The translations under genes and the position numbers were made by a program. From the NCBI GenBank assembly GCA_020348925.1, contig CP070758.1, positions 4,994,448 to 5,016,277 on the forward strand: a DNA stretch of 21,830 nt. Direction: 5' to 3'. Below, in pieces: positions 5,835 through 13,389 of the stretch. This DNA is from Gemmatimonadota bacterium. GTDB lineage: Bacteria; JBHIER01; G020348925. Each line of letters begins with the position of its first letter. Position 1 is the stretch's first letter. The notes beneath the pieces are model-generated. The model worked only from the letters and a program-made list of their open reading frames with translations, was not told where the DNA came from and searched no databases.

Positions 5835-7379
5835 TTACTCGAAAGACCAGTGGGTTTTGTACACGACCATTCTTTCTCCTCCCAATATCGTATTTTTCAT
5901 TATGCGAAGTGAGAAGAGTGGCTCAAAAAGATCTTTATGATTCGAAAGAAATTGAAATTCGTCATGAAATGCAACGACAAAATCAGGTTTTTTCTTGACG
6001 AGATACTGAAACACACCCTGCTCTCGTCCCAGCTCTTTGACGTAAGGGATAACTTCAGGTGTCACCAAACCATCGGTATCAAGAATAGACCGTTCAGAGA
6101 AAAAAGCAATAGCCCCGACGTCACTCGCAGCCACTGTAGCATTCAATGGTAGATTGTTTTCAATCCATCTTCCCATACGAACGTCCATCTGGTTAACGTT
6201 GTCGACATTTTCGGCATATATTCGAGACCAGTGAAAAAGCAGTGCCAATGAACAGATGAATGACAGAAGAAGGAATCCTTCCTTCAATTTTGCCCCCTTC
6301 AGCTTCACCACATTGAATCCGAAATAACATCCGTGGACAGAGAAGAGAAAGAACAAAGGTATGAGGAACATAATATATCTCCCATGATGCCACGTTATCG
6401 GATTTATCACGGCATTCAAGAGGGGCAGACCACAAAACCAGAGCACGAGTATCGATACCTTTATATCCCCACGAATACCTTTTCGTCCGATATGCCACAG
6501 TCCAAAAGGAAGCGTTAAAAAAAAGAGGGGATGATCCCGAAAGAGGAAGTAGACCACTTTAATTATGTATCGAACCGAAACGAACCCAATGTGAAGACCT
6601 TGCGTTTTGGCATAAAAAGTAGTGGGTAAGGGGTGTCCCGTCGTCTTGAAACAGAACCATACTTGAGGCAGAACCAGAACCATAAAAATGAGAACATGGA
6701 GAACAAAGGCAACAAATGCTCTTTTGAAAGGGATGTGATCCGAATTCCTTTTTCGCGAACAGAACAATTGCCAAAATGTAAGGAGACAGGCGAAAGCAAA
6801 GAGAGCGGCACCTTCAGGGCGGGCTAACGTGGTTAATCCGAAAAAAACGGTGGTGACAAAAGATTTCGGAGATGCGGGTTCGAATTTCAAATACAATAAG
6901 ATACCGACATGGGTCAACATCGTGAACAGTCCGATTTCCATGCCCGAAAGGACTCCCCAGAAAAGACGTCCGGCGAGGAGTGTAAAAAGGGCCACAAGAA
7001 AGGCGCACCATCGATTCGGATCGATATACCGAGAAATGTTATATAAGGCCCAGACCGCAACCAGCAGAAACAGGAGACCGAGAACCTTGGATGAAGAGAG
7101 AAACCCGCCTGTTATTTTATAAGTTCCTGCGAGAATGTAGACCCAGAGAGGGCTTGTTGAACCCGGAGTCTCGTGACCGGGATTATAAGAAAATCCGTAC
7201 CCGCGAGCCACATTCCGGGCGAATTGAAAATGGATCCAACTGTCGTCAAGGGGTACCCCGCTCTCCCCCGCTATTCGGTTCTCCTGAATGTTAAAAAGAG
7301 AAAAAGCTAAAAACGAGAACGCAACGAGTATAAAGAACAGCGAAACGTGTGATCTCCTATTGACCATGCTCAAATCCAT
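5835..7379 (-). CDS. GT-C-fold membrane glycosyltransferase-like protein
   Basis: 514 residues with about ten or more membrane helices and a C-terminal soluble part (about 400-514). The first periplasmic loop carries an acidic pair D45-D46 in GVPLDDSWIHFQFARN followed by GYGFSYNPG and TPGSTSPLW, the arrangement seen in polyprenyl-phosphate-dependent GT-C glycosyltransferases of the ArnT/GT39/GT83 type, where this loop holds the catalytic acid. ARPEGA near residue 195 is also common in such proteins. Likely job: add a sugar from a lipid carrier to an exported glycan or lipid on the periplasmic side. Two ATGs are possible (7379 and 7367); neither has a clear ribosome binding site. It lies 43 bp after the GT2 gene and 46 bp before a flippase. 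Donor and acceptor are unknown. Confidence 0.82.
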   Translation of the reverse strand: MDLSMVNRRSHVSLFFILVAFSFLAFSLFNIQENRIAGESGVPLDDSWIHFQFARNVARGYGFSYNPGHETPGSTSPLWVYILAGTYKITGGFLSSSKVLGLLFLLVAVWALYNISRYIDPNRWCAFLVALFTLLAGRLFWGVLSGMEIGLFTMLTHVGILLYLKFEPASPKSFVTTVFFGLTTLARPEGAALFAFACLLTFWQLFCSRKRNSDHIPFKRAFVAFVLHVLIFMVLVLPQVWFCFKTTGHPLPTTFYAKTQGLHIGFVSVRYIIKVVYFLFRDHPLFFLTLPFGLWHIGRKGIRGDIKVSILVLWFCGLPLLNAVINPITWHHGRYIMFLIPLFFLFSVHGCYFGFNVVKLKGAKLKEGFLLLSFICSLALLFHWSRIYAENVDNVNQMDVRMGRWIENNLPLNATVAASDVGAIAFFSERSILDTDGLVTPEVIPYVKELGREQGVFQYLVKKKPDFVVAFHDEFQFLSNHKDLFEPLFSLRIMKNTILGGERMVVYKTHWSFE

Positions 7380-7422
7380 GCAATGGAAAAACGATACGAA
7401 TGATGGAGAAGCCTATTGGCTT

Positions 7423-8361
7423 CTAACCTGTTCGAGATTTCTTCAAACCCGACAAATAGGAAGAGGCGATAATATAATCGTAGATGAGAGAAGGGCGACC
7501 GGTGGGCGAGTATGTTCCATACCACTTCAAAATCCGAAAAAAGAAAGGATTCATGACTGCCTGAAACAGAATTTTTTTGCATATCAATGGAATCGTGTCA
7601 CGGCCAAATTTCACCGGTTCGATGAAATGAGCCTTGACCGTCTCAGCCAGTTGTGGATGTTTATGAATCATATACGCCAATGACGTCTGACCATAGTCGA
7701 ACATAAGGCGACAGACTTCATCGATATGTCGATAATGCATGTGAAAGGAGATCGCGTTCGGAGCATAAAGAAACTCGACATCACCGAGTTGTTCCAATCG
7801 AAATGTCAACTCAAGATCTTCCCCACCGTATACTTGTATCTTCTCGTCGAAAAGCCCAGCTTCAAATAAGGTCGATTTTTGAATGGAGGCGTTGTTGAAT
7901 ATCAAATACTTGAATGGCATTTTTTGACCTTCGTGTAACTTGTGAACACCACGAGTACTGAGATATCTAACGATGCCGGTGCGGAGAACTTCAGGAGCCA
8001 GCTGGACATTTCCCATAACCGCCACTTTCCGGCCCGTCGTATGGAACGCGATATGTTCCTCTATAAAGTGAGGAATTACTTCCATGTCGTCATCGATGGA
8101 AACAATGATAGTCCCCTGCGCGTTTTTGAGTCCGGTATTTCTCGCCGCAGACAGCCCTCTGTTCACCTCGTGCCGGATGAATCGGAACTGAAAGGAGGGG
8201 ATAAAATTTTCTAAAAATTCGCGCGTACTATCCTTCGATCCATCGTCAACAACGATGACTTCAAAGTTCTCTCTTGGATATGAGAGTCGATCCAAAGACC
8301 GCAAGGCTCTTTTTAAGAAATCGATTTTATTGAAACTCGGGACGACAATGCTCACATCCAT
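7423..8361 (-). CDS. Family 2 glycosyltransferase (GT-A)
   Basis: 312 residues. The N-terminus SIVVPSFNKIDFLKRALRSL is the GT2 opening; VVDDGSKDST holds the nucleotide-binding DD (39-40), NRGLSAARNTGL (67-78) follows, and SIDDDM gives the metal-binding DXD as D90-D92. GGEDLELTFRL (179-189) supplies the catalytic-base ED motif. It transfers a sugar from a nucleotide donor in the cytoplasm to a growing glycan. No membrane helices are evident, although the C-terminal part (about 255-312) is hydrophobic and basic, fitting membrane association. GAGGT sits 9 nt before the ATG at 8361, overlapping the end of the flippase gene, whose stop is only 6 bp away, so translation is probably coupled. Sugar specificity is not readable. 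Confidence 0.93.
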   Translation of the reverse strand: MDVSIVVPSFNKIDFLKRALRSLDRLSYPRENFEVIVVDDGSKDSTREFLENFIPSFQFRFIRHEVNRGLSAARNTGLKNAQGTIIVSIDDDMEVIPHFIEEHIAFHTTGRKVAVMGNVQLAPEVLRTGIVRYLSTRGVHKLHEGQKMPFKYLIFNNASIQKSTLFEAGLFDEKIQVYGGEDLELTFRLEQLGDVEFLYAPNAISFHMHYRHIDEVCRLMFDYGQTSLAYMIHKHPQLAETVKAHFIEPVKFGRDTIPLICKKILFQAVMNPFFFRILKWYGTYSPTGRPSLIYDYIIASSYLSGLKKSRTG

Positions 8362-8367
8362 ATCACA

Positions 8368-9795
8368 TCAACCTCGTTGAAAAATACTCCAGCGGTGTTC
8401 ACTTTCACCCAACAAACCGGATACAACATACAAATATAGAAATATCCCGACACATATGAGAAGTAAAACTTTCAAAATTATCGGAATCGAAATGAAAGAA
8501 TCCAGGGCATACATTCCTGCTCCAGCACACCCTATTATTAATATTTTTAACCACTGGAAAGACATGAAGTAGTATCGGTTCGACAACAAAAGTGTTGCCG
8601 TGGCCATAGCACAGTTTGTTGCAACCGTAGCGAAACCCGCACCCACGATTCCGTATTTCGGAATGAGTACGAGGTTCAGAGAAACATTGATAATTACAGC
8701 ACACAAAGTAATAACGGGTAAAAAGGCAGTTTTCCCGCTGACGAGCAGGCCAGTGGTGAAGACATAATACGCCCCATAGAGTATTCCAGAACAGACAAGG
8801 AGTGGGATGACTCGGGTAGACTCATGATAGGCGCCGGCTGCAAGTACCGAGAGGACTTCCGCACGAAAAAGTATGAGACCGATGCCGGTAAACGACAGAA
8901 CCGTAAAAAAAATTAAGAAGACCCGCTGGAACAATACGGGAGCACCTTCACTTTTGTATTTTGAAAAGACGAACTGAGGCCAGGCTCGTTCGAAGGATAT
9001 CAACATCAATGGGATGACAGCACATATCTCCATTGCATACTGGTACAATCCCACCTCCTGTAAACCTGTTAATCTTTTCAGGATGTAAATATCGGCATAT
9101 GTGAGTATCCATAAAGCGAGATTGCTCGGCATCAACGGCAATCCAAAGCCGAACATGCCCTTGGCAATTTTTAAAGTGAACGTGAAACGCGGTCTGAAAA
9201 GAAGCAAGAACGCTCCGGTACCAAGACAAAAGGAGAGAAGGGCGCCCCACAACAAACCTGAAATTCCAAGGGACATGGAAATAACGAACGTAAAGGTCAG
9301 AATTACATTGGAGAGACCTCGAATCGACGTGAATAGAACGAAGATTCGAGATTTGGCAGAAGCTCTCAAAATACTGAGAAGGAGTTGAAAAAATGAACCG
9401 AATAGGGCTATACTTACGGCTATTCTTACCAGATGCGCATATTGGACTGTCCGAAACAGGAAGTATGATAGAAACGACGATAGGAACAAGGCAACAACAG
9501 TTAAGACAATCCCGATTGATATCATCGACGTCAGAGCGGTACCGACGGCTTTCGACCGATTCTTTTCATCATCATATTCGTTGTGCCACCTCATAAGCGC
9601 ATAGCTGAGACCAAAATCAAAAAAGAGAAACAAAAAGGAAATGGTCATAAGCAGGAGAGAATACACACCGAAGCTAACAGGCGATATGTATCGGGAGATG
9701 AGTGGAATCAACGCAAGGCGAACGAGGCCGTTCGCAATCCCACCGATACCGTAAGTGATAGTATGCTTTGTTAGTGTCTTGACATCCTCAAGCAT
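8368..9795 (-). CDS. Polysaccharide flippase, Wzx/RfbX-like (second)
   Basis: 475 residues, strongly hydrophobic, with about 12-14 predicted membrane helices. LTKHTITYGIGGIANGLVRLALIPLISRYISPVSFGVYSLL matches the Wzx/MVF opening, and LIPKYGIVGAGFATVATN near residues 380-400 matches the late-helix motif also seen in the flippase at 4343-5788 (LIPKLGMMGAALATLMA). The ATG at 9795 overlaps the stop of the GT4-like gene by 8 bp, a sign of translational coupling. Two flippase genes in one block is unusual for a single glycan and may mean two exported products or one protein with another role, such as a ligase partner. No Wzy polymerase or O-antigen ligase was recognised with confidence. Confidence 0.88.
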   Translation of the reverse strand: MLEDVKTLTKHTITYGIGGIANGLVRLALIPLISRYISPVSFGVYSLLLMTISFLFLFFDFGLSYALMRWHNEYDDEKNRSKAVGTALTSMISIGIVLTVVALFLSSFLSYFLFRTVQYAHLVRIAVSIALFGSFFQLLLSILRASAKSRIFVLFTSIRGLSNVILTFTFVISMSLGISGLLWGALLSFCLGTGAFLLLFRPRFTFTLKIAKGMFGFGLPLMPSNLALWILTYADIYILKRLTGLQEVGLYQYAMEICAVIPLMLISFERAWPQFVFSKYKSEGAPVLFQRVFLIFFTVLSFTGIGLILFRAEVLSVLAAGAYHESTRVIPLLVCSGILYGAYYVFTTGLLVSGKTAFLPVITLCAVIINVSLNLVLIPKYGIVGAGFATVATNCAMATATLLLSNRYYFMSFQWLKILIIGCAGAGMYALDSFISIPIILKVLLLICVGIFLYLYVVSGLLGESEHRWSIFQRG

Positions 9796-10864
9796 TCCTG
9801 GTCATCCATCCCAATTCTTGATAGATCTCATAGAGTTTTTGAACAACACTCTTGGCAGCGTGAACCCTCTCGACCCAGACCCGCCCCTCATGTCCTTTCC
9901 GTCTCCTAAATTCTTCATGCTTTATGAGATACTCCAATTTCTCCTTTAAATTCGTTGCATCGACATTGATAAAGGGGTGATCTGAAAGAAAGGTCTCGTA
10001 TTCGGTCGTGAGGTTCGTACAGGTGGGTATCCCCATGGCTAAGGTTTCCAAGGAATTGACACCGTAGCCTAAGCCTCCCAAATTGGCAATTTGATCGATG
10101 GCAATATCGCATGTTCGCTTGAGCCGGATGGCTTCATCATGCGATCTTCCCTCAATGAGAACAAATTCAATGCGACCTTCGTGTTCCAGTTCGTTGCAGA
10201 TATCGATAATGACATCGGACCCCTTGAAGAAACGACTCGTGGGAGCATGACAGATTCTCAGCATGTCGTTTTCCCGTTCACGTTCAGAATATTGAAAAAC
10301 ATCAAAGGGGAGAAAGAGATATCGGATATTGGGATGGAGACTCAGGTGATCGAACTCGCAGGTCAAATTGAGGTCGCTCAATTCATCCATGGCCCTGATA
10401 ACACCTCTGTTTCTCAAATCGGTACCATGATAGTGACACACAATCTTTTTCCCCAGAGTCTTCAATTTTATAGCAAATCGAGCGTCTCTGAAAAGATCGA
10501 CGCCAGCATGAAAATGATAGATATCGAAATCAAAAAGGTTGTAGTCTGCAATGCTTTTCTCAATTTTGTGCCTCCAAAGCGCATCTCGAATTCGAAAAAA
10601 TAGACGCTCAAGACCTTTCGGATTCCATTCTCTCAATACCGTTGAGGGCATCGGATTTTCTCTCGAGAGAAGTTTCTTCAATTCACGAAGATACCATTTA
10701 TTCCCAACGAGAGGCAAATTGAGATTGATATCCTCCTCGTACCCACACCAATTTGGATACATCGTGATCAAGCGGCTTACATTCCCAAATGCCCTGTGCG
10801 TTCTGACAAAAGTCATGAGCGTGCCCGTATAGTGTTCCGGAGAAATATGAAGGATTTTCAACAC
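9788..10864 (-). CDS. GT4-like (GT-B) glycosyltransferase, GTG start
   Basis: 358 residues from a GTG at 10864. With this start the protein opens LKILHISPEHYTG, the Rossmann strand and glycine loop expected at the very N-terminus of a GT-B enzyme. HYHGTD (144-149) and GGLGYGVNSLETLAMGIP, with the donor-binding glutamate at E273, mark the C-terminal half. GAAGGAG at 10880-10874 lies 9 nt before the GTG. A longer frame reaches an ATG at 10957, but it would add 31 residues overlapping the upstream gene by 100 bp. The GTG overlaps the upstream stop (GTGTTGA), a coupled junction; a TTG at 10861 is the other option. Cytoplasmic, using a nucleotide sugar; specificity unknown. It is a divergent family member, so a non-sugar role is possible but less likely. 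Confidence 0.85.
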   Translation of the reverse strand: MLKILHISPEHYTGTLMTFVRTHRAFGNVSRLITMYPNWCGYEEDINLNLPLVGNKWYLRELKKLLSRENPMPSTVLREWNPKGLERLFFRIRDALWRHKIEKSIADYNLFDFDIYHFHAGVDLFRDARFAIKLKTLGKKIVCHYHGTDLRNRGVIRAMDELSDLNLTCEFDHLSLHPNIRYLFLPFDVFQYSERERENDMLRICHAPTSRFFKGSDVIIDICNELEHEGRIEFVLIEGRSHDEAIRLKRTCDIAIDQIANLGGLGYGVNSLETLAMGIPTCTNLTTEYETFLSDHPFINVDATNLKEKLEYLIKHEEFRRRKGHEGRVWVERVHAAKSVVQKLYEIYQELGWMTRNA

Positions 10865-12378
10865 CTCGCGCAACTCCTTCGATACGTCTCTTGAAAAATG
10901 ACATACCCAAAATACATATTCAGTACGATTAAGAAACTCAAAGAGATCAGTATCCACCTCACCGGTATTCCAATTGAATAGAGATAGACAAACCAGAAAT
11001 CCGCAGTTGTGTCCTCATAAGAGACACTTTCGAGCTGGAGTGATTCATTTCGAGGCACGGGAGTGGGCTTTTGAGATATGCGGGTGATCAGTTGAAGGTG
11101 ATCGATGAGGGGCGATTTGACAGGATTCCAGTATACCTCTGTCGATGATACAGTGTTCGATTCGTATCGGCGACCTATGCGTCTCGTTCCATCAACGGTG
11201 ACTCCTAAAACCTGCACGAAGAATGAAAGTACCAATAGAACAATCCAAATCCTTTTCAATCGTGTTCGACTTTGGAAGTCAATCCCTTCTCTGAAACATC
11301 CGATAAAAATAATAAAAAAGGGAACTATGGGCAGTGTGAATCTCGGTCCCCAGCACCAATCGCCACTCCAATTCGACAGTTTCGAATAGAACAAAAGATT
11401 GACGCAGATAAGGCTACAAAAAAGCAGCATTTCCCGCTTGTGTGTATGATAAAATCTCCGGACGCCTAAAAAGGAAAACAGCAATATTGGGGAGTACAGA
11501 AACAGCCCTTTCCCGGGGCTGATCAATTGACCCACGACACCGACAAGAACCGGAGTCGTCAATTTCACTGCGGAGTCAGCACTGTGTCCATCTTGATAAA
11601 AGACTCCAAACCTGACACTATTATACCAGCCAACAAGTATTATAAAAAAAAGGATCGGCAGAGCATATAGAATCAATTGCTTTCCAATGCTGCGGAAAGG
11701 TCGTCCGTTGTCTTTCAGACAAGAATAGACGTAGATTGAGAAGAATGGCAGTACAAGAAGGGAAGCAATTCGTGTCAGGAGAGAAAATCCTAAAAGGATT
11801 CCCGACAAAAAAATCCATCTGGAACTGAACGTTTGCCTGAAAAGGACAACCGAGTATGCAGCACTTAATAGAAGAAACGCCGTCAAGGTCACGTCAAAAG
11901 AAACTTTGGTATAGGGAAAGGCAAGGGTGCAGAATCCGTAGATGCAGCTAACCCCTATTGCCGTTTTTGTTCGATATCCCAGTTTCCGGTGAAATAAATA
12001 TACAAGGGTACACGTGAGAGCCGTAATCGCGGGATTCATGAGAGAGATACAAAAATGGTGGATTCTCATTTCAGGAAACTGAGGAAATAGTTTCGCCAGT
12101 CCCTCTCCGCAATAATAGAAGGGAAGCATTATCAAGGATTGCCCCAAACCGTGAGGAGAATAGAGCTTACCATCTTGGCCTCGGGCAGCACTGATCTCAT
12201 GAAACTGCTCATCTTTCAATTCGAAACTTCCGAGCCGCATGATGTTGTGTATAATCTCGTATTCCATCGCAGCGTCATATGTTCCCAAATGCCCGCTGTT
12301 CGTTCCAAGGTAGAATATCAAGAAGAAAAAAAAGAGAAAATAAGGTAATGAATCCGAGGAGAAAGCCTTTTGTTTCAT
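10858..12378 (-). CDS. GT-C-fold membrane glycosyltransferase-like protein (GT39 type)
   Basis: 506 residues with about ten membrane helices. After the first helix the loop GTYDAAMEYEIIHNIM carries D35 and E39, in the position of the catalytic acids of PMT/ArnT-like GT-C enzymes. KLYSPHGLGQSLIMLPFY (about 71-88) is typical of this group: the protein enters the membrane again after a short loop. Residues about 400-475 form a soluble stretch before a final helix. The expected role is sugar transfer from a polyprenyl-phosphate donor on the periplasmic side. It starts 18 bp after the FemAB-like gene with no clear Shine-Dalgarno site and its stop overlaps the GTG of the GT4-like gene. It differs in sequence from the other GT-C protein at 5835-7379, so they are not a simple duplication. 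Confidence 0.8.
   Translation of the reverse strand: MKQKAFSSDSLPYFLFFFFLIFYLGTNSGHLGTYDAAMEYEIIHNIMRLGSFELKDEQFHEISAARGQDGKLYSPHGLGQSLIMLPFYYCGEGLAKLFPQFPEMRIHHFCISLMNPAITALTCTLVYLFHRKLGYRTKTAIGVSCIYGFCTLAFPYTKVSFDVTLTAFLLLSAAYSVVLFRQTFSSRWIFLSGILLGFSLLTRIASLLVLPFFSIYVYSCLKDNGRPFRSIGKQLILYALPILFFIILVGWYNSVRFGVFYQDGHSADSAVKLTTPVLVGVVGQLISPGKGLFLYSPILLFSFLGVRRFYHTHKREMLLFCSLICVNLLFYSKLSNWSGDWCWGPRFTLPIVPFFIIFIGCFREGIDFQSRTRLKRIWIVLLVLSFFVQVLGVTVDGTRRIGRRYESNTVSSTEVYWNPVKSPLIDHLQLITRISQKPTPVPRNESLQLESVSYEDTTADFWFVYLYSIGIPVRWILISLSFLIVLNMYFGYVIFQETYRRSCARC
10874..10880 (-). promoter_or_regulatory. Shine-Dalgarno site that decides the GT4-like start
   Basis: GAAGGAG on the minus strand inside the end of the upstream gene, 9 nt before the GTG at 10864. 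It supports the non-ATG start over the ATG at 10957. Confidence 0.7.
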
Positions 12379-12396
12379 ATCCGACTTACAGGAAAA

Positions 12397-13374
12397 TTAA
12401 AAATCAAGGTACAGCGTATCACGAAAAATACCGTGCGCTCCAAAATTCTCCTTAAAGCGTCCAAGCCCCCAATTCGGTTCCATATTGACGGTAAAAATTC
12501 CTAAATCGAAAAATTTGAATTTCCGTTCAAGAGCCCATTTGATTACTTCGAACATAAGGAGATTCACCGGCCGATACGTTTGGTACTCCTTCAAGTGGCT
12601 GATGTAAAAAGCAAGTATTACTCGAGGATTACATACGAATAGAGTCAAACCTGCAATCATTTGATTATTAAGAAACGCCCCAAAGAGTCGAATATCCGAA
12701 GCAAGAAGATTCTTTAACTGCTTCAATTCACCTAAAGTATGGGTAGGTGTGACATTATGCCTCAATTTCAAATTTGTCTTGAGAATAGAGTAAAAAGTCT
12801 CAAAATCACTTGAGGCTTTTACAACAACACCGGAACGTCCTGCCTTGCGAATGGCCGTCCTCGTTTCACTCTTAAAGGTCGAAAGAATGCGTTGCGGAGC
12901 ATAGTTTAGAGTAATAATACTGGACACCTCACGCTTTTTATATTGAAATCCGTGCCGAAATAGGCAAAAATCAAGATAATTATTGGGTTGCTGGAGATAG
13001 ATTATTGGAGGAAGAGTCATTTCAATTCTGTGAAATCCCTTTTTAAGGGCATATGCATGGAGTGAACGAACGAGGACATCGACTTCATTGATACCAAGGT
13101 TGATGGGAAAAACGAATCCACCAAATGATGCTCCCGGATGTGACACTAATGTTTTTTTTCCATCCCGTTCTTCTGATACTGATGGAAACAGGGCAATAAT
13201 GTGCTCCGTATCTTTGAAAACGAGGTGGTGATTTCTGAAGCGACTTCTCGGGTGATAGTCAAGAAATTGTAACCGATGAAAGAGGGTCCCGTTATTGGAT
13301 TTCATCACAAAACGATCCCAAGCGATTTTATCACTCCAACTGTATGGTTTGACGGAAATATTCATTCTTGACAC
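12397..13374 (-). CDS. FemAB/GNAT-like transferase
   Basis: 325 residues, soluble. The pattern (NNGTLFHRLQFLDYH, LVSHPGASFGGFVF, FKSETRTAIRKAGRSGVVV at about 178-196, FYILKTNLKLRH region, NNQMIAGLTLFVCN, FFDLGIF, LGRFKENFG near 300-310) fits the double-GNAT FemAB/BioF2-like superfamily. Members move an amino acid from charged tRNA onto peptidoglycan precursors, or acyl groups onto sugars. In glycan loci this type is common and probably decorates the sugar chain or its lipid carrier, but the acceptor is not known here. The frame opens with GTG at 13374; an ATG three codons later (13365) is equally good, and neither has a strong ribosome binding site. It follows the propeller gene by 15 bp and precedes a GT-C protein by 18 bp. 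Confidence 0.78.
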   Translation of the reverse strand: MSRMNISVKPYSWSDKIAWDRFVMKSNNGTLFHRLQFLDYHPRSRFRNHHLVFKDTEHIIALFPSVSEERDGKKTLVSHPGASFGGFVFPINLGINEVDVLVRSLHAYALKKGFHRIEMTLPPIIYLQQPNNYLDFCLFRHGFQYKKREVSSIITLNYAPQRILSTFKSETRTAIRKAGRSGVVVKASSDFETFYSILKTNLKLRHNVTPTHTLGELKQLKNLLASDIRLFGAFLNNQMIAGLTLFVCNPRVILAFYISHLKEYQTYRPVNLLMFEVIKWALERKFKFFDLGIFTVNMEPNWGLGRFKENFGAHGIFRDTLYLDF

Positions 13375-13389
13375 TTTCTTATCTTTGAG

